Below are positions 35,501 through 45,275 of a stretch of 61,200 bases of DNA, piece by piece; the first letter of the stretch is position 1; each line of letters starts with the position of its first letter. Both the position numbers and the translations under genes were made by a program. This DNA is from Gallionella sp. GTDB taxonomy: Bacteria > Pseudomonadota > Gammaproteobacteria > Burkholderiales > Gallionellaceae. Location of the stretch: contig JADGRL010000014.1 in the NCBI GenBank assembly GCA_017880865.1, positions 1 to 61,200 of the forward strand, written 5' to 3'. Under the pieces are notes generated by a model. It saw only the letters and a list, made by a program, of their open reading frames with translations. It was not told where the DNA came from and did not search any database.

Positions 35501-36031
35501 ATAAGATCAGGATAAATGGCGGCGAGCTGCGCAGCCGGGTAATCAGCTTTCCCGATGCAGAAGGCCTTCGCCCCACGCCGGACCGGGTACGCGAGACCTT
35601 GTTCAACTGGCTGGGGCAAACGCTGTATGGGCGCAGCTGTTTGGATCTGTTCGCCGGTAGCGGTGCGCTGGGATTCGAGGCCGCTTCGCGCGGTGCCGAG
35701 CGGGTGGTGATGGTGGAAATGAACCGCCGCGTTCTGCACGCCTTGCATGACAATGTTAAAAAATTGGGCTGCGCGAATGTTTTCGTCTACGGCCGGGATG
35801 GGCTAGAATTCGCCTCCAGTGATGCACAGCAATATGACGTGATTTTTTTAGATCCGCCGTTTCAGAGCGATTATCTGCCCAGACTGCTGGAAATTTTGCC
35901 GCAACGCCTGAACAAAAACGGCGTGCTGTATGTCGAATCCGGTGCTGCGATAACGGTTCCACCACCGTGGCAGATAATCAAATCCGGCAAGGCGGGGCAG
36001 GTGCATTATCAATTATTAGGGCTTTCCATAA

Positions 36032-36039
<8 letters not shown>
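35497..36039 (+). CDS. rsmD: 16S rRNA (guanine(966)-N(2))-methyltransferase
   Basis: The frame contains the RsmD landmarks [36 protein letters not shown] (SAM site) and [12 protein letters not shown] (the DPPF catalytic motif). Read from the ATA at 35497 it gives [22 protein letters not shown] and 180 residues, the normal length. No ATG, GTG or TTG exists in frame before a TTG at 35599, which would cut away the conserved RPTPDRVRE block. An AAGGA lies 8 bases before the ATA, and a four-codon ORF (ATG at 35490) plus the M16 stop overlap here, so a non-canonical start, coupling, or a sequence error must be considered. It overlaps coaD by eight bases. Confidence 0.88.
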
Positions 36040-36810
<771 letters not shown>

Positions 36811-36822
36811 CCCCGGCCCAAA

Positions 36823-36849
36823 ATGCAGCGGCGGGATGCCGCCCTGCAT
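36823..36849. terminator. Hairpin between convergent ferredoxin and YggU genes
   Basis: ATGCAG-C-GGCGG, loop GATG, CCGCC-CTGCAT forms an 11-bp stem with one bulged base. There is no T-run on either side, so a Rho-independent function is uncertain, but the position between convergent genes is right. Confidence 0.4.
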
Positions 36850-36883
36850 CTGGTTAGCGTTTCCCCAGCTACCCTGCTCCGCC

Positions 36884-37201
36884 TTATTCTGGTTGCGTTC
36901 GAATCGGCGCGGGCAGATGTTTGGGCGATTTGATCCTGATCTGCTTGTTCACGTTTCGCTCGCCAAACACCACAACAATCGCGCCGACCGGCACATCAAA
37001 TACGCCCGCCAGATAGCGCATCATGTGTGCGGTCGCACCTCCCATACGTGGCACGGCGGCGGCATGAACCTCGAGTTGATGGCCGACGACTTTGCCGATC
37101 GCATCGCGCTTTGCATTGGGACGGCCCAGGATGTTGAGCACCAGCGTGTCTGCTTCCCAGTAATAGAATGGCTCGGATTTTGGCGGGTTAAATAGCGACA
37201 A
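36884..37201 (-). CDS. YggU family protein (DUF167)
   Basis: The 105-residue protein matches the small DUF167 fold: ADTLVLNILGRPNAKRDAIG, LEVHAAAVPRMGGATAHMMRYLAGVFDVP and VVFGERNVNKQIRI. Its biochemical role is unknown. The frame begins with a TTG at 37201 because no ATG or GTG fits; a modest purine-rich stretch precedes it. It follows the phosphoesterase gene by six bases on the same strand. Confidence 0.85.
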   Translation of the reverse strand: MSLFNPPKSEPFYYWEADTLVLNILGRPNAKRDAIGKVVGHQLEVHAAAVPRMGGATAHMMRYLAGVFDVPVGAIVVVFGERNVNKQIRIKSPKHLPAPIRTQPE

Positions 37202-37207
37202 TTTTTT

Positions 37208-38050
37208 TCAGTGTTTTTTCCAAACGCCCTTGATCGCTTCTTGATCATGGCTCGCGCCCAGTGCTGGCAGATTGTAAAAGTCGAGCAGCGTGCGCAGCAC
37301 GCTGTAATGATCGATACGCTGCGCACTGGTGCCCGCCTTCACCATCGGCCCCACCAGCAGCGTCACGACGTGATTGCCTTCGTAATTATTATCCTCATCC
37401 CAGGTGAGTATCAACAAGCTGTTGTGCTTGAACGCCCAATCAACGTAAGGCGCGATGCGCGTTTTCAGCCAATCGTCCGCCGCCTCGAAACTGCCGTCGT
37501 GCATGTCGTTGTTCTGGTCCGGAATCACAAAAGACACGTTTGGCAATTTGGCAAAATCCTGCGGGAAATCGGCAAAGCGTTTATTAACGTCGGCGGCAAG
37601 CCGCGATCCTTGCCAGTTGGTCACCGGATTATGTTTGCGCTGATACGCACCAGACATACAGCTCACATCGCCCGCAGCGGACAGCGACTCGGCATAGCTG
37701 GCAAAGCTCAATCCGCTATCGAGCAGCCGCGTCGCAAGGTTGTCCGAGTCGAAAGCGTTAGGGCAGGCATTGCTGGTGATACCGTGCGTAGAGCCGGAAA
37801 ACAGCGCCAGATAGTTCGGCTGGCTCGGATGCGTGACCCCGTAAGACTCGGTGAACAGCACGCCGCGCCTGACCAGCTCATGGATGTACGAAGCGCTGTT
37901 ACGCTTGTCCATGATCTGCGTATAGCCGCGATTTTCCTCGATCACGACGACGATATGATCGGGACGCGGCAACGGCCCGGCGTGAACTGCGGGCGCGAGA
38001 ACAACAGCGAGCAGCGCGATGGCGAGTAAGTGCCGCATGGTCAGGTTCAT
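37208..38050 (-). CDS. Exported phosphoesterase (AcpA/phospholipase C-like family)
   Basis: The 280-residue precursor has a signal peptide (LLAIALLAVVLAPAVHA) and the PF04185-type phosphoesterase motifs: HIVVVIEENRGYTQI, the nucleophile region THPSQPNYLALFSGS, and metal-binding PDQNNDMHDGS and LTWDEDN. Such enzymes hydrolyse phosphomonoesters or phospholipids outside the cytoplasm; the substrate here is not clear. Starts at 38050 or 38038 are both possible. Confidence 0.85.
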   Translation of the reverse strand: MNLTMRHLLAIALLAVVLAPAVHAGPLPRPDHIVVVIEENRGYTQIMDKRNSASYIHELVRRGVLFTESYGVTHPSQPNYLALFSGSTHGITSNACPNAFDSDNLATRLLDSGLSFASYAESLSAAGDVSCMSGAYQRKHNPVTNWQGSRLAADVNKRFADFPQDFAKLPNVSFVIPDQNNDMHDGSFEAADDWLKTRIAPYVDWAFKHNSLLILTWDEDNNYEGNHVVTLLVGPMVKAGTSAQRIDHYSVLRTLLDFYNLPALGASHDQEAIKGVWKKH

Positions 38051-38094
38051 GGAATTGGCAGGTGGGTGTTATTCCGGCGAGTAAGGCCGTACCT

Positions 38095-38268
38095 CTATTT
38101 CTCGGCTTCTTCAGCTTTCTGTTTTGTCTCATCGGCATTTTTTTGCACCACCTGATCCACGGCCTTGGCCTTTTCAAGCACCTCGCGTTGCGGTGCGGCT
38201 ATTTTAGGCACGGTGGGCTTTTCGCAGGCAGCTAGCAACAGTACGACGGCGAGCAAGATGTATTTCAT
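38095..38268 (-). CDS. Small lipoprotein, function unknown
   Basis: The product of about 57 residues is MKYILLAVVLLLAACEKPT followed by a charged helix rich in Lys, Glu, Ala and Gln. The lipobox LAAC predicts acylation. The GGAGGAAAC ribosome site fits the ATG at 38268 rather than the upstream ATG at 38304. It looks like a short coiled-coil lipoprotein; I cannot name a family. Confidence 0.7.
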   Translation of the reverse strand: MKYILLAVVLLLAACEKPTVPKIAAPQREVLEKAKAVDQVVQKNADETKQKAEEAEK

Positions 38269-38378
38269 GTTTCCTCCGGTTGAGTGGTGGCTGGGCGTGT
38301 TCAATAACCAGGCGCAACTCTAGCACAATAATTCCGGTCACTCCCGCTCTTGAAACTGGTGCGCGCTGCTGACCGTAG

Positions 38379-39296
38379 TCAGTTCTGCGCCTGCTTTTTC
38401 AAGCTGATCATCAGCACGCCGACCAGCACCAGTATTGAGCCTGATATTTGCACCAGTGATAACCGCTCGCCCAAAAACAGGTAAGCCATATAAATGGTCG
38501 AGACCGGGCCGATCGAGCCGATCATCGAGGTGTGCATGGAACCGATCCGGCGCATCGCCGCAGCCAGCAGGAAGGCGGGCATCACGGTAGAGAACACCGC
38601 CATCGCGATACTCAGCCCGTACACTCGCAAGGGAAGATTCAAGTCCGCGACAGTATGCGTGACGGCAAATTGCATCAGGCAGGCGACACACGCCACCGTC
38701 ATCACATAAGCGGTAAACCTTGTCGCGCCTATCCGGGCGATAGTATGCCCCGCTCCGACCAGATACACGGCGTAAGCCAATGCGCTACCAAATACCAATA
38801 CCGAACCCGATAGCGCGTCATGCTGCAAACCGTGCATGTCGTGCAGGAACACCAGCGCGATGCCTGCATAGCTGATCAACAAGGCAAACAGTGCGGTACG
38901 CCCGATACGATGCTTGAACATCAGCGCGGAAATGAGCACCACCATGGTCGGGTACAAAAACAGGATGAGTCTTTCCAGGCCCGCACTGATGTATTGCAAG
39001 CCGAGAAAATCGAGATAACTGGCCAGGTAATAACCGGTTAATCCCAGCCCGACGACCGCGAGCTTATCCCGGGTCGTGAGCGGCTCGCTGCGTTTATTCC
39101 GGTTTGCGATCGCCGCGACGATCAGGAAAAATGGCAGTGAAAATACCATGCGCAACGCCAGTAAGGTGATCGCATCCACCCCATCGACATAGGCCAGTTT
39201 GACCATGATCGCTTTGGCGGAAAAACCGATCGCCGCGACAAACGCAAAAATGCTGCCGGCTAATTTTTGGCGCGCAGAAAAAATATTTTGAGACAT
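38379..39296 (-). CDS. EamA/DMT-family transporter
   Basis: The 305-residue membrane protein has ten hydrophobic helices in two five-helix halves, as in drug/metabolite (RhaT/EamA) transporters: FAFVAAIGFSAKAIMVKLAY at the start and GSIGPVSTIYMAYLFLGERLSLVQISGSILVLVGV in the second half. The substrate is unknown. A small run of basic residues ends the protein. The neighbouring 255 bases before the next gene (39297-39551) show nothing recognisable. Confidence 0.88.
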   Translation of the reverse strand: MSQNIFSARQKLAGSIFAFVAAIGFSAKAIMVKLAYVDGVDAITLLALRMVFSLPFFLIVAAIANRNKRSEPLTTRDKLAVVGLGLTGYYLASYLDFLGLQYISAGLERLILFLYPTMVVLISALMFKHRIGRTALFALLISYAGIALVFLHDMHGLQHDALSGSVLVFGSALAYAVYLVGAGHTIARIGATRFTAYVMTVACVACLMQFAVTHTVADLNLPLRVYGLSIAMAVFSTVMPAFLLAAAMRRIGSMHTSMIGSIGPVSTIYMAYLFLGERLSLVQISGSILVLVGVLMISLKKQAQN

Positions 39297-39551
39297 GCGA
39301 TACCCCTCGGTGATGCACGGGGCTGAAGCCGAAAAAACAAGGGCTCAGAAAAAAATAACGGAGACAAAGCAATCGCGGTCAGACCCGCGCTTTGCTGTAA
39401 AGAAACTCTTTAGTTAGACAAGGACGCGGTTGTGAGTGTGCGCCACAGTCGCTTGCATGGGAGAATGTTGCGTTGAGATGGAGAGCTGCGGGTTTTCATA
39501 AGGTGCACTATACGAAAACTCTTTCGATGTGTCGAATTAATTATGCGAGCA

Positions 39552-40058
39552 TCAATTTTTTTGGCGGACCGCGATCAGCACCGCCCACACGCCCAGCGCG
39601 AGGTAGCACAACAGCGACCATTCCGGGATGCCGAGGGTGAGAAAGGTCCAGCCTTTTGCCGCGCATTCGCCAGAGCCATGCATCAGCTCTTTCAACACGT
39701 GGGACATCGGCATGGTTTCCAGCATGTAGTCCAGCCCCGGCCCGCAGGCTGGAACCTGATCTTTGGGCAGGTTCTGAATCCAGATGTGGCGTGAAGCGAC
39801 ACTCACACCCGCCAGCGACAACAAGACGATCAGCGCCGCATAATAGCGCGTGCCGATACGCTTCGGGCCTTGCAGTGCGGCTACTGCGAACACCGCCAAT
39901 ATCGCGATGAAGATCAGACGCTGCACCATGCACAACGGGCAGGGGTCCTGATGTTTGACGTATTGCAAAAAAAGGCCGAAGCCCAACAGTCCGCCGGCAA
40001 ACAGGACGCCGGCCAGATATAGCCAGCGACTGGAAATGCGGAGCCAAAATTCATTCAT
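39552..40058 (-). CDS. dsbB: Disulfide bond formation protein B
   Basis: The 168-residue inner-membrane protein has four helices, the quinone-side cysteine pair CPLC (about 40-43), and the periplasmic pair in ACGPGLDYML and GSGEC. It reoxidises DsbA and passes electrons to quinones. No dsbA is in the window. It lies 76 bases downstream of iscR on the same strand. Confidence 0.94.
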   Translation of the reverse strand: MNEFWLRISSRWLYLAGVLFAGGLLGFGLFLQYVKHQDPCPLCMVQRLIFIAILAVFAVAALQGPKRIGTRYYAALIVLLSLAGVSVASRHIWIQNLPKDQVPACGPGLDYMLETMPMSHVLKELMHGSGECAAKGWTFLTLGIPEWSLLCYLALGVWAVLIAVRQKN

Positions 40059-40134
40059 GTTTATGCTGCTTCTTTCATGCGGATGCTAATTTTGAATTTG
40101 CAGCTTCCATTTTTTGCCAGTCGCGTGTTTGATT

Positions 40135-40614
40135 TTAGACCGCCGCGCCAACCAGCTTATCCGATTTGCTTTTTTTCAAGGGGATGGCTGCAACCTTGAT
40201 CTGGCGCTTGCTCTGACTGTCCACCAATTGCTGCAGTGAGACTTCCTCCAGATAGCTGTAAATCTTCTCGCTCAACCCCATCCACAAATCATGGGTGATG
40301 CAGGGTTGTTGTTCACCATGACAGTTACCCTTGCCGCCGCAATTGGTCGCATCCAGCGGCTCATCCACCGCCATCACGATTTCCGCGATGGAAATCTTGT
40401 TGCATGGACGCGCCAGATAATAACCTCCACCCGGCCCGCGCACACTTTCGACGATCTTGTTTCTGCGCAACTTGCCGAATAATTGCTCCAGATAAGAGAG
40501 CGAAATCTTTTGCCGTTCGCTGATTGATGCCAGCGTTATCGGGCTTTTCCCGCCGCGCATCGCAAGGTCAACCATCGCGGTCACAGCAAAACGTCCTTTG
40601 GTAGTTAATCGCAT
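40135..40614 (-). CDS. iscR: Fe-S cluster regulator IscR (Rrf2 family)
   Basis: The 159-residue protein has the Rrf2 winged helix (MRLTTKGRFAVTAMVDLAMR; SLSYLEQLFGKLRRNKIVESVRGPGGGYYLAR) and cluster ligands C92, C98, C105 and H108; the spacing between the last two cysteines is one residue longer than in E. coli. It represses Fe-S assembly genes when carrying [2Fe-2S]. A likely self-regulatory site lies upstream. Unusually, iscS, iscU and iscA do not follow; dsbB does. The GGAGATGAC ribosome site supports the start. Confidence 0.95.
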   Translation of the reverse strand: MRLTTKGRFAVTAMVDLAMRGGKSPITLASISERQKISLSYLEQLFGKLRRNKIVESVRGPGGGYYLARPCNKISIAEIVMAVDEPLDATNCGGKGNCHGEQQPCITHDLWMGLSEKIYSYLEEVSLQQLVDSQSKRQIKVAAIPLKKSKSDKLVGAAV

Positions 40615-40696
40615 GTCATCTCCAAGTCATTGATAAGGTTCGATAATTACATACAGCCTGTGATGCGCTGTGAATAACAACGTTTGCAATAATAGA

Positions 40697-40721
40697 ATAC
40701 CCACGACTTTTAGTCAACTAT
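40697..40721 (-). promoter_or_regulatory. Candidate type 1 IscR binding site
   Basis: Read on the minus strand, the first 14 bases ATAGTTGACTAAAA fit the type 1 consensus ATASYYGACTRWWWYAGTCRRSTAT perfectly, and the last six (GGGTAT) also fit; the central AGTC half is displaced, giving 20 of 25 matches. It lies about 85 bases upstream of iscR and overlaps the cysE stop codon. Confidence 0.55.
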
Positions 40722-41444
40722 CTTATTCAAGTGATTAGGGTCAAATTTTTCGGCAGTGGCACGTTCCTCATCCACACGCACACCCATCTTTTCGAGTTGC
40801 TGCAGAATAAATTCGATGCGCTGATCCACCGTCACGCTATGCCCGAGCAGGCCATGCAGTGCTTTATTCACCGGATCATTCTGGTCGTTGCCGATGCCAT
40901 AGGCATTGAAACCGCTGGCACTTTTCTTCTCCTCATCCAGAATCCGCGCCGGAATACCCGCCGCCGTTGCACCCGCAGGAACATCCTTGACCACCACCGC
41001 ATTGGAACCGATTTTCGCACCATCGCCTATCGTGATCGGGCCGAGTATTTTTGCGCCCGCTCCCACCACCACGCCGTTACCCAGCGTGGGATGTCGCTTG
41101 CCGTGCCGCCACGAAGTGCCGCCCAGCGTGACGCCGTGATAGAGCGTGACATCATCGCCGATCTCAGCGGTCTCGCCGATCACGACACCCATGCCGTGGT
41201 CGATGAAAAAACGCCGCCCGATGGTCGCACCCGGATGAATTTCGATGCCGGTCAGCCAGCGCGCGATATGCGACAGAAAACGCGCCATCCATTTCAGATT
41301 AGCGTGCCACAACGTATTCGCGATGCGATGCAGGATGCGCGCATGCAGGCCCGGATAGCAGGTCAGCACTTCGAAAGTGCTGCGTGCGGCCGGATCGCGG
41401 TCGAATACGCTGCGTATATCCTCTCTAATATTCTTGAACATCAT
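40710..41444 (-). CDS. cysE: Serine O-acetyltransferase
   Basis: The 244-residue protein has an N-terminal helical domain and a left-handed beta-helix of hexapeptide repeats ([26 protein letters not shown] and following) with the active-site His in [17 protein letters not shown] and [18 protein letters not shown]. It acetylates serine for cysteine synthesis. Two Met codons start the frame. cysE-iscR adjacency is a known arrangement linking cysteine to Fe-S assembly. It begins two bases after trmJ stops. Confidence 0.95.
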   Translation of the reverse strand: MMFKNIREDIRSVFDRDPAARSTFEVLTCYPGLHARILHRIANTLWHANLKWMARFLSHIARWLTGIEIHPGATIGRRFFIDHGMGVVIGETAEIGDDVTLYHGVTLGGTSWRHGKRHPTLGNGVVVGAGAKILGPITIGDGAKIGSNAVVVKDVPAGATAAGIPARILDEEKKSASGFNAYGIGNDQNDPVNKALHGLLGHSVTVDQRIEFILQQLEKMGVRVDEERATAEKFDPNHLNKIVD

Positions 41445-41446
41445 GG

Positions 41447-42217
41447 CTATTTAGAAGTATCCCGGCTCTCTTGTTGGTAACGCGTTTTGAGACGCGCATT
41501 GTACTCGGTCGTCACGCTCAATATACCGCGCAGGATGTTGATCTCCTCAGGTTCCAGCCGCGCCCGCGCATACAATCGGCGCAACCGCTGCATCAGGCGC
41601 GCCGGTTTTTGCGTGGTAAAAAAACCGATCTCGAACAGGGTTTTTTCCAGATGCGCGAAAAACCCTTCCACTTGCTCATGCGCCGCCGGTCGGGATTCCT
41701 GAGTGCTGGGCAGATAACTTTGCGCCGCCACGCTCAACTCATAACCCATCACCTGCACTGCCGCCGCGAGGTTCAGCGAAGAAAAATCTGGATCAGAGGG
41801 AATGTTCGCCAGCACCTGCGCGCGGCCCATTTCCTCATTGGTCAGACCGGACATCTCAGTGCCGAACAACAACGCTACCGGCTGGGTTGCGGCCTGTTGC
41901 AACAACAGCGGCATCGCCTCGCGCGGCGTCTTCACCTCGATCGAAATATCGCGCAACCGCGCCGTCATCGCCACCGTGAACACCACGCCCTGCAATGCCT
42001 CGTCGATGGAACTGCACACCACCGCAGCGCGCAGCACATCATCGGCTCCCGCCGCCATCGTATCGGCCTGAGGATCGGGAAAATGGCGCGGATTGATCAG
42101 GTACAGGTGGCGCAGCCCCATCGTCTTCATCGCACGCGCCGCCGCGCCGATATTGCCCGGATGGCTGGTGTGGCTAAGGACGACTCTCACATGATCTAAA
42201 TGATTTTGTTTATACAA
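41447..42217 (-). CDS. trmJ: tRNA (cytidine/uridine-2'-O-)-methyltransferase TrmJ
   Basis: The 256-residue SPOUT methyltransferase shows [25 protein letters not shown] at the N-terminus and the knot motifs [15 protein letters not shown] and [14 protein letters not shown]. It methylates position 32 of certain tRNAs. The frame starts with TTG at 42217; a GTG at 42190 would give a more typical N-terminus. The neighbours cysE and divergent suhB match the widespread trmJ/suhB/cysE layout. Confidence 0.94.
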   Translation of the reverse strand: MYKQNHLDHVRVVLSHTSHPGNIGAAARAMKTMGLRHLYLINPRHFPDPQADTMAAGADDVLRAAVVCSSIDEALQGVVFTVAMTARLRDISIEVKTPREAMPLLLQQAATQPVALLFGTEMSGLTNEEMGRAQVLANIPSDPDFSSLNLAAAVQVMGYELSVAAQSYLPSTQESRPAAHEQVEGFFAHLEKTLFEIGFFTTQKPARLMQRLRRLYARARLEPEEINILRGILSVTTEYNARLKTRYQQESRDTSK

Positions 42218-42280
42218 AGCTCAATTCCAACTAAAATGCGCGCTGAATTCCTCCAGCTCATTAAAAAGGTCGTACCTATT

Positions 42281-43078
42281 ATGCATCCCATGCTCAACAT
42301 CGCGGTGAAGGCCGCGCGTCGCGCCGGCAATCTGATTCACCGCTCCGCCGACAAGATCGACCTCCTCACCATCACCAAGAAATCCCACGCGGATTTTGTC
42401 AGCGAGGTCGATCTTGCCGCCGAGCAGACCATCATTCAGACCTTGCTGGATGCCTATCCTGACCATGCAATTCTAGCAGAAGAGAGCGGTTCTCAAGGCG
42501 AGTCGGAGTTCCTGTGGATCATCGATCCGCTGGATGGCACGACCAATTTTCTGCACGGTTTTCCGCAATACTCCGTGTCCATCGCATTGCAGCACCGGGG
42601 CATCGTCACCCAGGCGGTGATTTACGATCCGACCAAGAATGAACTGTTCACCGCGACGCGCGGACGAGGCGCGTTCCTGAACGACCGCCGCCTGCGCGTT
42701 ACCAAACGTATCCATCTGGCCGACAGTCTGATTGGCACCGGCTTTCCCTACACCCGGTTTGAGCACATGGATGCCTACATCGGCATTTTCAAGGATTTGA
42801 TGCAAAAGACCTCCGGCCTGCGCCGCCCCGGTTCCGCCGCGCTGGATCTGGCATGGATGGCGGCAGGACGCTACGATGGCTTCTTCGAGACCGGACTCAA
42901 GCCTTGGGACATCGCCGCAGGCACGCTGCTGATCACCGAAGCGGGCGGCATGGTCAGCGACCTGCACGGATCGGACACTTTTATGAAGACCGGACACATC
43001 TGCGCGGGCAACCCCGACATCCATACGCAGTTGCTGCAAGTCATCGCGCCGCATCTGACGCCGGGATTGAAAGGCTGA
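42281..43078 (+). CDS. suhB: Inositol-1-monophosphatase SuhB
   Basis: The 265-residue protein begins [19 protein letters not shown] and carries the metal-site motifs [29 protein letters not shown] and the C-terminal [19 protein letters not shown]. SuhB hydrolyses inositol monophosphate and also joins rRNA antitermination complexes. The open frame continues 27 codons upstream but the MHPML start is the family standard. It is divergent from trmJ. Confidence 0.95.
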   Translation: MHPMLNIAVKAARRAGNLIHRSADKIDLLTITKKSHADFVSEVDLAAEQTIIQTLLDAYPDHAILAEESGSQGESEFLWIIDPLDGTTNFLHGFPQYSVSIALQHRGIVTQAVIYDPTKNELFTATRGRGAFLNDRRLRVTKRIHLADSLIGTGFPYTRFEHMDAYIGIFKDLMQKTSGLRRPGSAALDLAWMAAGRYDGFFETGLKPWDIAAGTLLITEAGGMVSDLHGSDTFMKTGHICAGNPDIHTQLLQVIAPHLTPGLKG

Positions 43079-43100
43079 CACAACTCGTTCCGCCCCTAAC

Positions 43101-44132
43101 ATGAACACCCTGCTCATCCTGACGATCACGACCATCGTCATCGTCCTGGTGTTCGAGTACACCAACGGTTTTCATGACGCCGCCAACATCATCGCCACGG
43201 TCATCGCCTCGCGCGCGATGACGCCGGTGCAGGCCGTGCTACTGGTGGCCTTCTTCGAATTTTTGGGCCCGCTGCTCGGCGGTACGGCGGTGGCCAACAC
43301 CATCGGCAAGTTCATCACGCTGGACGATCTCGACCGCGTGCTGGCGCTGACCATCGTGCTGTGCGGCCTGCTTGGTGCGATCGCGTGGAACCTGATCACA
43401 TGGTGGTACGGCATCCCCTCCTCTTCATCGCATGCGCTGGTGGGCGGGTTGGCTGGCGTGGTCGTGGTCGCCGCCGGGTCCAGCCATGTCGCGTGGGGAT
43501 TCAACGATCTGTTGCACGGCCATCTGAACGGCGTTGCCAAGGTGCTCGTTGCACTGATCCTCTCCCCGCTGATCGGATTCTGGGTCGGCTTTGCATTGCA
43601 CAGGACCATGCTGATGCTGCTGCGCGGCGCACACCCCTCGATCAACCCCGACCTGCGTCACCTGCAATTCGTCACCTCGGCCGGACTGGCTTTTTCGCAC
43701 GGTGCCAACGACGCGCAAAAGAGCATGGGTATCCTGACGCTGGTGCTGCTGCTCGGCGGTTTCATCACGAGCTTCGACGTGCCGCTCTGGGTGATGATGG
43801 CCTGCTCGCTTGCCATCACGCTGGGCATCCTCTCCGGCGGCTGGCAGATCGTGCGCACGCTGGGATTTTCGATTTACAAGATACGCCCGCTGCACGCGCT
43901 CGATTCGCAGATGACCGCCGCCGGCGTGATTTTCGCATCGTCGCTGTTCGGCGCGCCCGTTTCCACAACCCATGTGGTCGCCTCCTCGATCATGGGCATC
44001 GGCGCCGCTGAGCGGCCAAAGGCGGTGCGCTGGGGCAAGGCGCGCGAGATCGTCACCACCTGGCTGATCACGATTCCCGGTGCGGCATTGATGTCGATTT
44101 GCTGCTATCTTGTCGTCCGCGCATTCATCTGA
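43101..44132 (+). CDS. Inorganic phosphate transporter, PiT family
   Basis: The 343-residue membrane protein has about ten helices and the two Pit signature repeats: FEYTNGFHDAANIIATVIASR near the N-terminus and FSHGANDAQKSMGIL near residue 200. It also has GGTAVANTIGKFI and SSHALVGGLAG. It is a low-affinity proton- or cation-coupled metal-phosphate importer. The DUF47 gene follows 9 bases later, the standard pair. Confidence 0.95.
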   Translation: MNTLLILTITTIVIVLVFEYTNGFHDAANIIATVIASRAMTPVQAVLLVAFFEFLGPLLGGTAVANTIGKFITLDDLDRVLALTIVLCGLLGAIAWNLITWWYGIPSSSSHALVGGLAGVVVVAAGSSHVAWGFNDLLHGHLNGVAKVLVALILSPLIGFWVGFALHRTMLMLLRGAHPSINPDLRHLQFVTSAGLAFSHGANDAQKSMGILTLVLLLGGFITSFDVPLWVMMACSLAITLGILSGGWQIVRTLGFSIYKIRPLHALDSQMTAAGVIFASSLFGAPVSTTHVVASSIMGIGAAERPKAVRWGKAREIVTTWLITIPGAALMSICCYLVVRAFI

Positions 44133-44141
44133 GGAACATCC

Positions 44142-44783
44142 GTGACCGAAGCCTCCAAAACACTGCTTGCGATGATCCTCGACCGGGTCTTCCCCAAGGT
44201 GCCCGATTTTTTCCACATGCTGACCGAGCAGAACATCAAGGTCGCGCACACCGTCAACCTCCTGGTCGAATACATGGAACATGGCGACCCGGCTGTCGCC
44301 GATGCGCTCAAGCTGGATGTGCATGAGGCCGACCTGATCAAGGCGCGCAATCTGCACGAGCTCAACGACGCTTTTTCCACACCGATCGACCGCGAAGACA
44401 TCTATCGCGCGATCATGAGCCTCGACGACATCGTGATGTACTGCAAGACCACGGTGCACGAAATGGACGTGTTGGGCGTCACCCCCGACAGCTTCATGCG
44501 CGACATCTCGCGCCACATCAAGGTGGGCGTGGATGCGCTGGCCAACGGCTTCGCCAAACTGGGCACCACCCCGGCCACCGCCGCGCTGGACGCCGACGCG
44601 GCGCGCAAGGCCGAACGCCAGGCCGAAAAGCTGTACCGTGTCGCCCTGCCTATCCTGTTTGACGGTACCGACTACATCAACATATTCAAGCGCCGCGAGA
44701 TCTATCGCCACCTGACCAATGCCGCCGAGCACATGGCCCAATGCGCCAACACGCTGCACGACATCGTGGTCAAGATCAGTTAA
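44142..44783 (+). CDS. DUF47 PhoU-like phosphate transport regulator
   Basis: The 213-residue, mainly helical protein matches the DUF47/PhoU-like family: LLAMILDRVFPKVPDFFHMLTEQ, LVEYMEHGDP and LNDAFSTPIDREDIYRAIMSLDDIVMY. It starts with GTG at 44142 after a GAGGAAC ribosome site. These proteins usually accompany Pit transporters and modulate phosphate or polyphosphate handling. Metal-binding acidic residues lie in the DREDI segment. Confidence 0.92.
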   Translation: MTEASKTLLAMILDRVFPKVPDFFHMLTEQNIKVAHTVNLLVEYMEHGDPAVADALKLDVHEADLIKARNLHELNDAFSTPIDREDIYRAIMSLDDIVMYCKTTVHEMDVLGVTPDSFMRDISRHIKVGVDALANGFAKLGTTPATAALDADAARKAERQAEKLYRVALPILFDGTDYINIFKRREIYRHLTNAAEHMAQCANTLHDIVVKIS

Positions 44784-44822
44784 TACTCGCAAGAATAAAT
44801 ACACGATCAAAAGCACGAACAC

Positions 44823-45269
44823 ATGAACATCACGCACGCAAAACAACTCGAACAGACCCTGCACGATGAGATTCCGATCTCACACGAAATGGGGATCACC
44901 GTTGCCGCTTACGATGGAAAACAGTTACGCCTCGCGGCACCGATTGCGCCCAACATCAACCACAAATGCACCGCCTTCGGCGGCAGCCTCTATTCGCTCG
45001 CCGTATTGTGCGGCTGGGGCATGCTGCATCTCAAACTTGCCGAAGCGGGTTTGCACAAACACATCGTCATCCAGGAAGCCGACATCCGCTATCTGCTGCC
45101 TGTCGATCAAAATATGCAGGCCGAATGCACGCTGGATGACGCCGCATTCCAACGTTTTTTGCGCACACTGGAAAAACATGGTCGCTCGCGACTCGCACTC
45201 GACGTCGTCATCAAACATGATGGCCAGCCAGCCGTCGAATTTTCTGGCCGTTACGTTGTTCACGGATAA
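44823..45269 (+). CDS. YiiD C-terminal-type thioesterase
   Basis: The 148-residue protein has a hotdog-fold look: IPISHEMGITVAAYDGKQLRLAAPIAPNINHKCTAFGGSLYSLAVLCGWGMLHL, the HKCTAFGGSL segment being typical of the YiiD C-terminal putative thioesterases. It is found free of the acetyltransferase domain present in E. coli YiiD. The substrate is unknown. It precedes mutS by six bases, so the two are probably co-transcribed. Confidence 0.85.
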   Translation: MNITHAKQLEQTLHDEIPISHEMGITVAAYDGKQLRLAAPIAPNINHKCTAFGGSLYSLAVLCGWGMLHLKLAEAGLHKHIVIQEADIRYLLPVDQNMQAECTLDDAAFQRFLRTLEKHGRSRLALDVVIKHDGQPAVEFSGRYVVHG

Positions 45270-45275
45270 ACACGC

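Noticed and set aside
43425-44864. 479-codon open frame antisense to the Pit transporter and DUF47 genes
   Set aside because: Covers two well-supported genes on the opposite strand and crosses their boundary; composition typical of antisense shadow.
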